Source of the DNA: Stutzerimonas nosocomialis
GTDB lineage: Bacteria > Pseudomonadota > Gammaproteobacteria > Pseudomonadales > Pseudomonadaceae
Length of the DNA stretch: 64,000 nt
Assembly: GCF_005876855.1 (NCBI RefSeq)
Contig: NZ_QLAE01000006.1
Coordinates: forward strand, 62,001-126,000
Reading direction: 5' to 3'
In this document: in pieces, positions 1-8,630 of the stretch
Position numbering within the stretch: the first letter of the stretch is position 1
Layout of the letters: every line of letters begins with the position of its first letter
The notes under the pieces: generated by a model
Told to the model about the DNA's origin: nothing
The model's input: only the letters and a program-made list of their open reading frames with translations
The model's database searches: none
Translations under genes and position numbers: made by a program

Positions 1-720
1 CTCGAGGGCGAGGAAGCCAGCTTCATCGTCATGGTCGACGGCACCAACGTCCTGCCGATGGCCACCAGCCAGGACCACAAGCGCGTCGGCGACGGCGACA
101 CCGGCCCGAACACCGGCGGCATGGGTGCGTACTCCCCCGCCCCGGTGGTGACGGACGAGGTCCACCAGCGGGTGATGGACGAGGTGATCTGGCCGACCGT
201 CAGGGGCATGGCCGCCGAAGGCAACGTCTACACCGGCTTCCTGTATGCCGGCCTGATGATCGACAAGTCCGGCGCGCCCAAGGTCATCGAGTTCAACTGC
301 CGCTTCGGCGATCCGGAGACGCAACCGATCATGGTGCGCCTGGAGTCGAGCCTGGTCCTGCTGGTCGAGGCCGCACTGGCGCGCGCGCTGGACAAGGTCG
401 AAGCCCGCTGGGACCCGCGCCCGACGGTCGGCGTGGTGCTCGCCGCCGGTGGCTATCCGGGCGACTACGGCAAAGGCGAGGTGATCGAAGGCCTGGATGC
501 GGCCGCGGCGCTCGACGGCAAGGTGTTCCATGCCGGTACGGCGCTGCGTGACGGCCAGGTCGTGACGTCCGGGGGCCGTGTCCTCTGCGCGACGGCCATC
601 GGCAGGAGCGTCGCCGATGCCCAGCAACAGGCCTATCGCCTGGCCGAGAAGATCCGCTGGAACGGCTGTTTCTACCGCCACGATATCGGCTATCGGGCGA
701 TTGCCCGCGAGCAGGCATAG
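1..720 (+). CDS. purD: phosphoribosylamine--glycine ligase (GAR synthetase), C-terminal part
   Basis: The reading frame is open from the first base, so the N-terminal half lies outside the window. The visible part covers the end of the ATP-grasp domain and the C-terminal domain: the DGDTGPNTGGMGAYSP segment, the FNCRFGDPETQ metal/ATP-binding motif and the GGYP turn are typical of PurD. The enzyme joins phosphoribosylamine and glycine using ATP in cytosolic purine synthesis. The next gene is retS in the same direction, the order known from pseudomonads. I saw no clear terminator after the stop codon. Identification is secure; only completeness is unknown. Confidence 0.97.
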   Translation, partial: LEGEEASFIVMVDGTNVLPMATSQDHKRVGDGDTGPNTGGMGAYSPAPVVTDEVHQRVMDEVIWPTVRGMAAEGNVYTGFLYAGLMIDKSGAPKVIEFNCRFGDPETQPIMVRLESSLVLLVEAALARALDKVEARWDPRPTVGVVLAAGGYPGDYGKGEVIEGLDAAAALDGKVFHAGTALRDGQVVTSGGRVLCATAIGRSVADAQQQAYRLAEKIRWNGCFYRHDIGYRAIAREQA

Positions 721-780
721 CGCCCGAACAACCGCTCGGCGAAATCAGCCCAAAGTCCAATGGTAAACCCCCTTTGCGCA

Positions 781-809
781 TTACAGCGCCTTGGGGGCAT
801 GGCTATAAT
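781..809 (+). promoter_or_regulatory. sigma-70-like promoter for retS
   Basis: TTACAG at 781-786 and TATAAT at 804-809 are separated by 17 bases and lie about 30 bases before the GTG start of retS. This is a good match to a vegetative promoter and suggests that retS is transcribed separately from purD. It is based on sequence only. Confidence 0.6.
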
Positions 810-839
810 CCGCTGTCATACCCCTGAAGGGACTTCGCC

Positions 840-3653
840 GTGAGCCGGCTTTGGATTGCCATCGGTATCGTTTGCTGCCTGCTGCTGACGGCCTGGAGCC
901 CTCAGCCGGCGCAGGCCTTTCCGGTACCCCCTTCGGCCGGCGCCGGTGACTCCCCGCAAGAGGACGACCACCATCCGAACTGGCGACTGCTGATCGACGA
1001 ATCCGGACGCCTGTCCCTGGACGAGGTCCTCGCCCAGCGCAACCTGTTCCAGCGCCTCGACAAGCTCTCCTATACCGCTCCGGCCAGCGACAAGGCCATC
1101 TGGCTGCAGGTCAGCCTGGACGGCGACGCCGATCCCAGCTGGCTGTGGCTGTTCGCGCCGCGCGTCCAGCTGCTGGATTTCTACCTGCTGCGCGGCAACC
1201 AGCTCGAGCAGCATATTCGCAGCGGCGAGCAGCAGCCCATGAGCAGCCGACCGCTACCGGCCCGCGCGTACCTGTTCTCGCTGCCCAATGACGAGCGCGC
1301 GCGCGAGGTCTATGTGCGCATGCAGTCGAACCATCCGCTGATGGCCTGGTTCCAGATCATCGACGAGACCGGGCTGGTCAGCCAGGAAAAGCCGGCCTAT
1401 CTCTTCGGCGCGCTGCTCGGCGCGCTGGCGCTGCTGATGATCCACAACCTGCTGCGCTTCGCCTACACCCTGAGCTACACCTACATTTCGCTGGGCCTGC
1501 TGCATGGCGCGCTGCTGGCGTGCACCGCCGCAAACCTCGGGCTGCTGGCCGTGTGGGTGCCGGAGCTCGGCTTCAGGCAATCACTGGTCGCCGACGTCTC
1601 GGCGCTCTGCGCGTGTCTTGCGCTGCTCTCGTTCACCATTGGCTTCTTCCGCTATCGGCCGAGGCGCTGGGTGAACTGGCTGATCGGCATCGAGCTGTGC
1701 GCGGTGGCGATCTTCACCCTGGTCATTCTGCTGACCGGCTGGCTCTGGCACAGCTGGCTGATCTATTCGCTGGTGCTGGTCGTGGCGATCAGCGTTCCGG
1801 CGGTCGCGATCTATCACTGGCGCCAGGGCTATCGTCCGGCGCGCCTGGTGGTCGCCGGGATGCTGCTGTTCAACACGGGTTTCGCCTTTTTCGTGCCGGT
1901 GCTGTTCGGCCTCGACCAGCTCAATCCCGGCTGGCTGGTCAGCGGTGTGTTCAGCGTCGCCACCATCAGCGGCATGGTGCTGAGCTTCGCCCTGGTCGAA
2001 CGCCAGCGGCATATCCATGCCGCCCGGTTGTCCCAGCACACCGCCGCCGCGGTGAATACCGCCGAGCTCAAGACCAAGGCCGACTTCCTGGCCAAGATCA
2101 GCCACGAGATCCGCACCCCGATGAACGGCGTGCTCGGAATGACCGAGCTGTTGCTGGGCACCTCGCTTTCGGCCAAGCAGCGCGACTACGTGCAGACGAT
2201 CCATAGCGCCGGTAACGAGCTGCTCAACCTGATCAACGAGATACTCGACATCTCCAAGCTCGAATCCGGGCAGATCGAACTGGACGACGTGCAGTTCGAC
2301 CTCAACGCGCTCGTCGAGGACTGCCTCGACATCTACCGGGCCAAGGCCGAACAGCTCAAGGTCGAGCTGATCAGCTTCATCCAGCCGCAGGTGCCCCGGG
2401 TCATTGCCGGCGACCCGACCCGGCTTCGCCAAACGCTGCTGAGCCTGCTGGACAATGCCTTCAAGCAGACCGACGAAGGCGAGGTCCTGCTCGTCGCCGC
2501 CATGGACGGTCCGGAGGACGCCCCGCGCCTGCGCATCACCGTGCAGGACAGCGGCCAACCGCTGGACCAGGCCGAGCGCGAAGCCCTGCTCAACGCCGCC
2601 CTCAACAGCCGCGACGTGCTTTCGGCGACGCGCTTCAGCGGCCGCCTGGGGCTGATCATCGCCCGCCAGCTGGTCGGCCTGATGAACGGCGAGTTCGGCA
2701 TTCACAGCGGCGCCTCCCAGGGCAATACGCTGTGGGTCTCCCTGCCCCTGGGCCGGCAGATCCACCTGCCGCCGAGCGCGGACCTCGAGAGCCCCTTGCG
2801 CGGCGCACGCCTGCTGGTGGTCGACGACAACGAAACCTGCCGCAAGGTGCTGGTGCAGCAGTGCAGCAGTTGGGGCATGAACGTCAGTGCCGTCGCCTCG
2901 GGCAAGGAGGCGCTGGCCCTGCTGCGCACCAAGGCGCACCTTCGCGAGTTCTTCGACGTGGTGCTCCTGGACCAGGAAATGCCCGGCATGACCGGCATGC
3001 AACTGGCCGCCAAGATCAAGGAGGACCTCAACCTCAACCATGACCTGCTGCTGATCATGCTCACCGGCATCAGCGCCGCGCCGAGCAAGATCATCGCCCG
3101 CAACGCCGGCATCAAGCGGATCCTTGCCAAGCCGGTGGCCGGCTACACGCTCAAGACCACCCTGGCCGACGAGCTGGCCCAGCGCACCCACGGCTCGCTG
3201 CCTCACCAGCAACCGGAGCCGGAACCGCAGAGCGCGGCTGCCCTGGGCGTACCGGACGACTTCCGCATCCTGGTCGCCGAAGACAACAGCATCTCGACCA
3301 AGGTCATCCGCGGCATGCTGAACAAGCTCAACGTCAAACCCGACACCGCGAGCAATGGCGAGGAGGCGCTCAAGGCGATCATGTCGCAGCCCTACGACCT
3401 CGTCCTGATGGACTGCGAGATGCCGGTGCTGGACGGCTTTACCGCCACCGAACGGCTACGCGAATGGGAGGCCAGCCAGCAACGCCCCCGCACGCCGGTG
3501 GTCGCGCTCACCGCGCACATCCTCAGCGAACACAAGGAGCGCGCTCGCGAGGCCGGCATGGACGGTCATATGGCCAAGCCGGTCGAGCTGTCGCAACTGC
3601 GCGAACTCATCGACTACTGGATCGCGCAGAAGGCCGCCACGACCGCCCGCTGA
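840..3653 (+). CDS. retS: RetS-type hybrid sensor kinase / response regulator
   Basis: This 937-residue inner-membrane hybrid kinase is the size and architecture of Pseudomonas RetS, and the position right after purD also matches. In order: a signal peptide (about 1-26, ending AQA), a periplasmic 7TMR-DISMED2 sensory domain (about 50-180), seven hydrophobic segments (about 190-390), HisKA with motif SHEIRTPMNG (phospho-acceptor His422), a HATPase domain with weak ATP-binding boxes, and two receiver domains with candidate phospho-acceptors Asp711 (LLDQEMPG) and Asp858 (LMDCEMP). In P. aeruginosa RetS binds and inhibits GacS, lowering rsmY/rsmZ RNA and favouring the planktonic, virulent state; the same role is inferred here. 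The start is GTG, with GAAGGGA upstream. The 3' end is only 6 bases from the convergent P450 gene. Confidence 0.92.
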   Translation: MSRLWIAIGIVCCLLLTAWSPQPAQAFPVPPSAGAGDSPQEDDHHPNWRLLIDESGRLSLDEVLAQRNLFQRLDKLSYTAPASDKAIWLQVSLDGDADPSWLWLFAPRVQLLDFYLLRGNQLEQHIRSGEQQPMSSRPLPARAYLFSLPNDERAREVYVRMQSNHPLMAWFQIIDETGLVSQEKPAYLFGALLGALALLMIHNLLRFAYTLSYTYISLGLLHGALLACTAANLGLLAVWVPELGFRQSLVADVSALCACLALLSFTIGFFRYRPRRWVNWLIGIELCAVAIFTLVILLTGWLWHSWLIYSLVLVVAISVPAVAIYHWRQGYRPARLVVAGMLLFNTGFAFFVPVLFGLDQLNPGWLVSGVFSVATISGMVLSFALVERQRHIHAARLSQHTAAAVNTAELKTKADFLAKISHEIRTPMNGVLGMTELLLGTSLSAKQRDYVQTIHSAGNELLNLINEILDISKLESGQIELDDVQFDLNALVEDCLDIYRAKAEQLKVELISFIQPQVPRVIAGDPTRLRQTLLSLLDNAFKQTDEGEVLLVAAMDGPEDAPRLRITVQDSGQPLDQAEREALLNAALNSRDVLSATRFSGRLGLIIARQLVGLMNGEFGIHSGASQGNTLWVSLPLGRQIHLPPSADLESPLRGARLLVVDDNETCRKVLVQQCSSWGMNVSAVASGKEALALLRTKAHLREFFDVVLLDQEMPGMTGMQLAAKIKEDLNLNHDLLLIMLTGISAAPSKIIARNAGIKRILAKPVAGYTLKTTLADELAQRTHGSLPHQQPEPEPQSAAALGVPDDFRILVAEDNSISTKVIRGMLNKLNVKPDTASNGEEALKAIMSQPYDLVLMDCEMPVLDGFTATERLREWEASQQRPRTPVVALTAHILSEHKERAREAGMDGHMAKPVELSQLRELIDYWIAQKAATTAR

Positions 3654-3659
3654 GCCCGC

Positions 3660-4907
3660 TCAGCGCCTGCGCACGTCGCTGATCACGAAACAGCTCTCCG
3701 GCTGGGCCGGCATCCTCGAGGTGTCGATCCGCAGGTCCTGCGCCGGCACGCCGTAGGTCATCGCCTGCGTCAGCATGCGCAGGGCCAGCTTGAGCAGCTC
3801 GATGGACAGGCGTTCGCCGGGACAGCGGTGATTGGTCGCCGCGTCGGCACCGCCCTGGGTGATGAAGCTGTACGGATTGCCGTCCCACTGCTCGAAGCGT
3901 TCCGGATGAAAGTGTTCGGGATCCTGCCAGTTGCGCGGGTCCCGGTTGGTCCCGTACAGGTCGAGCATCACCCGGGTCCCTTCGGCGAAGTGGTAGCCCT
4001 TCCATTCGAAATCCTTGCGCACCCTCGCGGCGGTGAACGGGAAGAAGGCGTAGAGCCGGCGAACCTCCTGCGCGAACAGCTCGCGGTCCTCGTCGGAGCC
4101 GTCGGCGAGCCGCTGGCGCCACTCCGGATGGGCCAGCAACTCGAGCGCCGCGTAGACGATGAAGCGCGACACCGCGACCGTCGGGCGCAGCAGGTTGAGC
4201 AGTTCGACCGCCGCGATGCGCGTATCGAGCCGCTCGCCATTGGCGTCCCGGTGCGTGGCCACCGCCTGCAGCGCGCTTTCGGCAGGCGCCGGAAGCGCTC
4301 CAGCGCGCACCTGCTCGATCAGGCCAGCGGTCCATCGCTCCGCCTCCCGGCGCGCCTTGCGTGCCTGCCAGTGGCGCGCGCCGACCCCTCCGGCACCGTC
4401 GATCATCGCAGCCAATTGCGCACGCCTGATCTCGACCTCCTCGTCGCCCAGCGGCACGGCGGCCCATTGGCATGCGGCCTGGGTGAGGATCCGCTGGGCC
4501 TCGATCAGCAACACCACGCGATCGGCCTGGCGCCAGCGCTCGATGGCCGCCTCCCATTGCCCCTGCGCCAGCCGGACCATTTCGGCCACGCCCTGGTCGT
4601 CGAGCAACGAGACGAACAGCCGCTTGCGCTGCAGGTGGGCATCGCCGTCGAGCCCCTGCACGCCGCCGCGCCCGAACAGCGTCTGCTGCAGCATCCGGGG
4701 CGCGGCATGGGCGCGCTGGAACAGCGCCTTGTCATAGAACAGCCGGGCCGCTTCTTCGCCGCTCATGCAGATGGTGTTCTGCATCAGCAGGCGTGTCTGG
4801 AACACGTCGCTGCCGAGGGCACGGCAACGGTCGCGGATGAAGGTGTAGCCTTCGCGCAGCAAGGCTGTAGAGCTTTCCAGGCTGTCGTCACGCGGGATAT
4901 CGGTCAT
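3660..4907 (-). CDS. CYP152-family cytochrome P450, probable fatty-acid peroxygenase
   Basis: 415 residues, the usual CYP152 length. The heme-binding segment NHRCPGERLS places the proximal cysteine at 362. Helix I carries LLRPTVAVSRF (Arg241-Pro242) in place of the acid-alcohol pair of ordinary P450s. That Arg-Pro pair is the hallmark of H2O2-using peroxygenases, where it holds the fatty-acid carboxylate. Gln84 (GGVQGLDG) aligns with Gln85 of Bacillus BS-beta rather than the His of OleT, so alpha/beta-hydroxylation is more likely than decarboxylation to a terminal alkene (inference). The ATG at 4907 was chosen over one five codons upstream because AGAGGG lies just before it. No redoxin partner gene is nearby, as expected for a peroxygenase. 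It converges on retS. Confidence 0.88.
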   Translation of the reverse strand: MTDIPRDDSLESSTALLREGYTFIRDRCRALGSDVFQTRLLMQNTICMSGEEAARLFYDKALFQRAHAAPRMLQQTLFGRGGVQGLDGDAHLQRKRLFVSLLDDQGVAEMVRLAQGQWEAAIERWRQADRVVLLIEAQRILTQAACQWAAVPLGDEEVEIRRAQLAAMIDGAGGVGARHWQARKARREAERWTAGLIEQVRAGALPAPAESALQAVATHRDANGERLDTRIAAVELLNLLRPTVAVSRFIVYAALELLAHPEWRQRLADGSDEDRELFAQEVRRLYAFFPFTAARVRKDFEWKGYHFAEGTRVMLDLYGTNRDPRNWQDPEHFHPERFEQWDGNPYSFITQGGADAATNHRCPGERLSIELLKLALRMLTQAMTYGVPAQDLRIDTSRMPAQPESCFVISDVRRR

Positions 4908-5150
4908 GGTCGCCCTCTGCATCGTCTAAACCCTTTGGACGACAACGGACGGACAACCGGGGTTGCGTCTACCGGACGAGAGGTGTCCACAGAAATCGAA
5001 CGGAACGAATGGGGCGATGCGACGATCGATTCATGCATCAGTGGCCGATTGATGCGGCGGCGTGCATGATACGGGCCTCCCTGCCCGACCCGCTGCAGAT
5101 CGGCCAAATCGATCCCGCAAGCAAGGGCCCACCTGCGTGATGAATACCCG

Positions 5151-6098
5151 ATGATGAAAAGGAGCGATGCCGCCTGGACTTTCGTTGGGCTCGCGGCAGT
5201 GGTGTTCTCCAGTTACCTGCTCTATCACGAGCTGCGCGACATCTCGCTCGCCGAGATCGCCGGCAGCCTTGCCGCCATCGGCCATCGCAACTGGTGGCTG
5301 GCGCTGGCCGCCACGCTCGGCGCCTATAGCGCGCTGGCCTGGTACGACCGCATCGCCATGGCGCACCTGGGCAAGAAGATCTCCTGGTGGTTCATCACCC
5401 TCTGCTCCTTCACCACCTATGCCCTGGCCCACAACATCGGCGCCTCGGTATTTTCCGGCGCGGTCGTGCGCTACCGCGCGTACCGCAGCAAGGGCCTCAC
5501 GCCCCACGAGATCGGCGTGCTCATCGTGTTCTGCTCGCTGACCTTCGTCCTCGGTACCTTGCTGGCCATCGGCGCGGTGCTGTTGCTGCGCCCGGACCTG
5601 TTGAACCGCCTGGTCCGCGTCGACCCCTGGGTTTCCTACGCCATCGGCAGCGCGCTCCTGGCCCTGGTGGCGCTGTATGCGGTCGGGGCCTGGCGCGAAC
5701 GCGCGCCCTGGCGGCTCGGCAAATGGCACATCGAATACCCTCGCCTGGCCATCGTCGGTCGGCAGCTGCTGGCCGGCCCACTGGAGTTGCTCTGCGCCGC
5801 GGCGATCATCTACTTCGCACTGCCCGCGGAGCACAACCCCGGCTACCTGGTGGTGCTCGGCGCATTCCTCGCCTCCTTCTCCCTCGCCCTGCTGTCCCAC
5901 GCCCCGGGCGGGCTCGGCGTGCTGGAGGTGACCTTCATCGCCGCGCTGCCGGAGCTGCAAACGGCGGACGTACTCGCCGCGCTGATCGTCTTTCGCTGCC
6001 TGTATTTGCTGTTGCCGTTCGCCCTGGCGATCCTGGTGGTGGTAGGCTTCGAGGTCGGTCAGTGGTCGCGCAAGCGCGTCGAACTACCCGGCGATTGA
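5151..6098 (+). CDS. UPF0104 / lysylphosphatidylglycerol-synthase-like membrane protein
   Basis: 315 residues with about eight hydrophobic segments. It resembles the YbhN/UPF0104 family, which matches the flippase-like membrane part of MprF. The conserved NIGASVFSGAVVRYRAY stretch and the late GLGVLEVTF motif are characteristic. No soluble aminoacyl-transfer domain is attached, so lipid aminoacylation itself is not predicted. A role in lipid handling is possible but unproven. Two adjacent ATG codons begin the frame and the ribosome-binding site is weak. It is followed 85 bases later by another membrane-protein gene on the same strand. Confidence 0.85.
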   Translation: MMKRSDAAWTFVGLAAVVFSSYLLYHELRDISLAEIAGSLAAIGHRNWWLALAATLGAYSALAWYDRIAMAHLGKKISWWFITLCSFTTYALAHNIGASVFSGAVVRYRAYRSKGLTPHEIGVLIVFCSLTFVLGTLLAIGAVLLLRPDLLNRLVRVDPWVSYAIGSALLALVALYAVGAWRERAPWRLGKWHIEYPRLAIVGRQLLAGPLELLCAAAIIYFALPAEHNPGYLVVLGAFLASFSLALLSHAPGGLGVLEVTFIAALPELQTADVLAALIVFRCLYLLLPFALAILVVVGFEVGQWSRKRVELPGD

Positions 6099-6183
6099 GA
6101 CGGCGTCCTCATCCGACGAATATGGTCTAGCGACGCCGGGTCTCGCAGGCGATCATGCCCCTCCAGCCAACTCCCTTGATGAT

Positions 6184-6915
6184 ATGACTGACACTCAGAA
6201 CGCCCCTGCTCAACACAAGCCCCGCCCGCTCATCGACCTGGCGGTCAGCATCCTGATCCCCTCGCTCATCCTGATGAAACTCAGCGGCGAAGAACGGCTC
6301 GGCCCGGACGGCGCGCTGCTGCTGGCCCTCGCCTTTCCCCTGGGTTGGGGAGCGCTGGAACTGATCAAGTACCGCAAGTTCAACTGGATCGCCCTGCTCG
6401 GGCTGGTCAGCGTGCTGCTGACCGGCGGCATCGGCCTGTTGAAGCTCGACCCGCAGTGGCTGGCCATCAAGGAAGCGACGATCCCCGGCATCCTCGGCAT
6501 CGTCGTGCTGGCCTCGACCCGTACGCGCTACCCGCTGATCCGCACCATGCTCTACAACCCCAAGGTGCTCAACGTCGACAAGATCCACCAGCAACTGGAG
6601 CGCAACGGCCAGGTCGAGCACTTCGAGACACGCCTGCAGCGCGCCACCTACTGGCTCAGCGGCACCTTCTTCTTCTCGTCGTTCATGAATTACGTCCTGG
6701 CCAAGTGGATCGTTCACAGCCCGGCGGGCAGCGAAGCATTCAACGAGGAGCTGGGGCGCATGACGCTGCTCAGTTATCCGATGATCGCGATTCCGAGCAT
6801 GATGATGATGATGGGGATCTTCTACTATCTCTGGCGAACCATTCACGGCCTCACCGGACTCGGCCTCGAAGAGATCATGGCGACATCGTCGACGAAGGAG
6901 CCGTCCCAGGGCTGA
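6184..6915 (+). CDS. VC0807-type integral membrane protein
   Basis: 243 residues with about six hydrophobic helices. I recognise the pattern of the VC0807 family, often labelled MFS-like in pseudomonads (segments such as SILIPSLILMKLSG, TRTRYPLIRTMLYNP and YWLSGTFFFSSFMNY). A methionine-rich helix (MMMMMG) lies near residue 210. The function of the family is unknown to me. It is shorter than a real MFS transporter, so that label should not be taken literally. It may be co-transcribed with the UPF0104 gene upstream. Confidence 0.75.
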   Translation: MTDTQNAPAQHKPRPLIDLAVSILIPSLILMKLSGEERLGPDGALLLALAFPLGWGALELIKYRKFNWIALLGLVSVLLTGGIGLLKLDPQWLAIKEATIPGILGIVVLASTRTRYPLIRTMLYNPKVLNVDKIHQQLERNGQVEHFETRLQRATYWLSGTFFFSSFMNYVLAKWIVHSPAGSEAFNEELGRMTLLSYPMIAIPSMMMMMGIFYYLWRTIHGLTGLGLEEIMATSSTKEPSQG

Positions 6916-6963
6916 GGGGTACAGCGCCATGACTTCAGGGAGAAGCCGTGGCGCAGCGCAAGG

Positions 6964-7050
6964 TCAGAAGATCAGCTTGAAGATGCCGATGACCACGATG
7001 AGCCCGATGATGAAAATGATGCCTGCGGTACCGCCGATGAATTTCAGCAT
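6964..7050 (-). CDS. 28-residue single-pass membrane peptide
   Basis: A very short gene encoding MLKFIGGTAGIIFIIGLIVV followed by IGIFKLIF. It is one hydrophobic helix with lysines at both ends. A good ribosome-binding site (GGGAG, 6 bases before the ATG) decides the start, and the codons look normal for the genome. The residue pattern reads as a real membrane peptide rather than chance. Its function is unknown; small single-helix peptides often modulate a larger membrane protein. It is convergent with the VC0807-type gene and lies about 190 bases downstream of rmlD on the same strand. Confidence 0.7.
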   Translation of the reverse strand: MLKFIGGTAGIIFIIGLIVVIGIFKLIF

Positions 7051-7242
7051 GGTGTTCTCCCGGTAATGAAAGGGGTAATTTTCAGACACCCCCTCCCCCC
7101 ATCCGTTCGCCGGCCTCCAGGCAAGGCGGCCGTCTCCCCCCTCACGGCGCATCCGCCGCGCCCGTCCCGCATACCCTTCGAGCGCGCAGGCAAGCAGGCT
7201 TCCGAGCGGTCATCGGCCAGGCTTCTTCGCGAGTAGAACGTC

Positions 7243-8166
7243 TCAGGCGCGCGCCCGCTGCTCCATCTGTCGAGCACTGCGCTCGACCTGGGCAAGGTGG
7301 TCGATCACCTCGGTCAGCTCGTCGCGCCAATCGCGCGTCGGCAGGCCGAAGGTGGACTCGAAACGTGTGCAGTCGAGCACCGACCATAGAGGCCGTTGCG
7401 CCGGCGTCGGATATTCGCGGGTGGGAATGGCGAACACTGTCGGTCGAGTCTCCAACAGGCCTTGCGCCTGCGCCTGCTGAAAGATCTCGACGGCAAAGTC
7501 GTACCAGGAGCAGGGAGAACGCCCACTGTAGTGGTAAAGCCCCCAGGGCAGGTCGCCCTGGAGCTTGTAGCGGCGCGCCAGCTCTAGCAGCGTGTCGGCA
7601 ATGCTGCTGGCCTTGGTCGGACACCCGAACTGGTCGCAGACCACCGAGAGCTCGTCACGCTGGGCGCCGACCCGCAGCATGGTCTTGACGAAGTTGTTGC
7701 CGTGAATGCCGTACACCCAGCTCGTTCGCAGGATCACATGCCTGTCCAGGCGCTCCTGGATCACGGTTTCACCGGCCAGCTTGCTCGCACCGTAGACCCC
7801 GGTCGGCCCGGTCTTGTCGGTTTCCCGATACGGCGCCTTCGCTTCGCCCGAAAAGACGTAATCGGTGGAGATGTGCAGCAAGGCGATGCCGTGCTTCTGG
7901 GCGACCGCCGCGAGGTTGCCCGGACCGTCGCGATTGACGGCGTCAGCGAGCGCCTGCTCCTTCTCGGCGCCATCCACGTTGGTGTATGCGGCCGAATTGA
8001 TGATCAGTTCCGGCCGGTAGCGCAACACCGCCTGCTCCACCTGATCGGCCTGGGTAATGTCGAGCTGGCTACGGTCGAGGCTGATGGCCTCCAGACCGAA
8101 CGCCGGCGCGCGGTTGATGATGTCCCGTCCAACCTGCCCTTTGGCGCCACATACAAGGATCTTCAT
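7243..8166 (-). CDS. rfbD: dTDP-4-dehydrorhamnose reductase
   Basis: 307 residues of the RmlD short-chain dehydrogenase family, the last step in dTDP-L-rhamnose synthesis. The N-terminal NADPH fold MKILVCGAKGQVGRDI, the STDYVFSG segment and the catalytic-type YGASKLAGE (Tyr-x-x-x-Lys) are all present. The start at 8166 was chosen because the Rossmann strand begins directly there and GAGGT precedes it; an upstream in-frame ATG would add 26 unlikely residues. The partners rmlA, rmlB and rmlC are not in the window. The gene is therefore isolated, and its other pathway genes must be elsewhere, or it serves a different NDP-sugar. Confidence 0.88.
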   Translation of the reverse strand: MKILVCGAKGQVGRDIINRAPAFGLEAISLDRSQLDITQADQVEQAVLRYRPELIINSAAYTNVDGAEKEQALADAVNRDGPGNLAAVAQKHGIALLHISTDYVFSGEAKAPYRETDKTGPTGVYGASKLAGETVIQERLDRHVILRTSWVYGIHGNNFVKTMLRVGAQRDELSVVCDQFGCPTKASSIADTLLELARRYKLQGDLPWGLYHYSGRSPCSWYDFAVEIFQQAQAQGLLETRPTVFAIPTREYPTPAQRPLWSVLDCTRFESTFGLPTRDWRDELTEVIDHLAQVERSARQMEQRARA

Positions 8167-8346
8167 TTCTACCTCAAGTGAATCAGTGAGCGCCGAAGCC
8201 ATCGCCTGGACGCTATCAAACAGGCCGCTCGTGCGGCGGCTCAAGGCTCAACTCCGGGCCTTCGCGCAACGGATAACCGACACCGTATGAACAGGCCACT
8301 CCCTCGGCAGGCAAGAAGGGTCTTCGGAGCAATGCCCGGTTCAGGC

Positions 8347-8387
8347 CAATTGCAAAGGGTTTTGTTCCCGAGGGGAACCCTTAATTG
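8347..8387. repeat. nested inverted repeat with two mutually exclusive stems
   Basis: CAATT (8347-8351) pairs with AATTG (8383-8387), and AAGGGTT (8355-8361) pairs with AACCCTT (8376-8382). Inside, GTTCCC (8364-8369) pairs with GGGAAC (8373-8378), which overlaps the second arm of the outer stem. The two folds therefore compete. No T-run follows on either strand, so it is not a classic terminator. Confidence 0.6.
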
Positions 8388-8579
8388 CGTCCATTTCTCA
8401 TCAACGAACCGGCAAAAGACCCTAATGATGGCCAACTACCAGCACATTGAGCGCAGTTTGCCGACAATATCGGACATGATCAATTCAAAGTAGCTCGTTT
8501 TAAGCCGCCTTGAAAAACACCGGAAGAATCCCGGCCTCCGCCTCGCAGTGTTTCTAATTCTTTCCAAAAGTGAAACTCA

Positions 8580-8607
8580 TTGACCTTTGCACGGCCCAAT
8601 CTACAAA
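8580..8607 (+). promoter_or_regulatory. possible osmE promoter
   Basis: TTGACC (8580-8585) and TACAAA (8602-8607) are 16 bases apart and end 23 bases before the osmE ATG. I did not find a clear AlgU/RpoE type GAACTT box with its partner. Prediction from sequence only. Confidence 0.4.
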
Positions 8608-8630
8608 CCCGTCATTGAAGGAAAGTACGC

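Larger units (their letters stand above)
8167..8630. other. 464-base intergenic region between rfbD and osmE
   Basis: No convincing protein gene. A 22-codon frame (MMANYQHIERSLPTISDMIN..., 8425-8493) has no good ribosome-binding site. The stretch is more AT-rich than its surroundings. It contains a strong compound inverted repeat at 8347-8387 and a promoter-like sequence just before osmE, both listed separately. Confidence 0.6.

Noticed and set aside
1581-3212. Long open frame on the minus strand inside retS (543 codons)
   Set aside because: It lies opposite the well-supported retS gene, has the His/Gln/Asp/Val-rich composition typical of antisense frames in GC-rich DNA, and shows no domain.
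8425-8493. 22-codon frame MMANYQHIERSLPTISDMIN... before osmE
   Set aside because: No ribosome-binding site and no similarity that I recognise; kept only as a remark in the intergenic entry.
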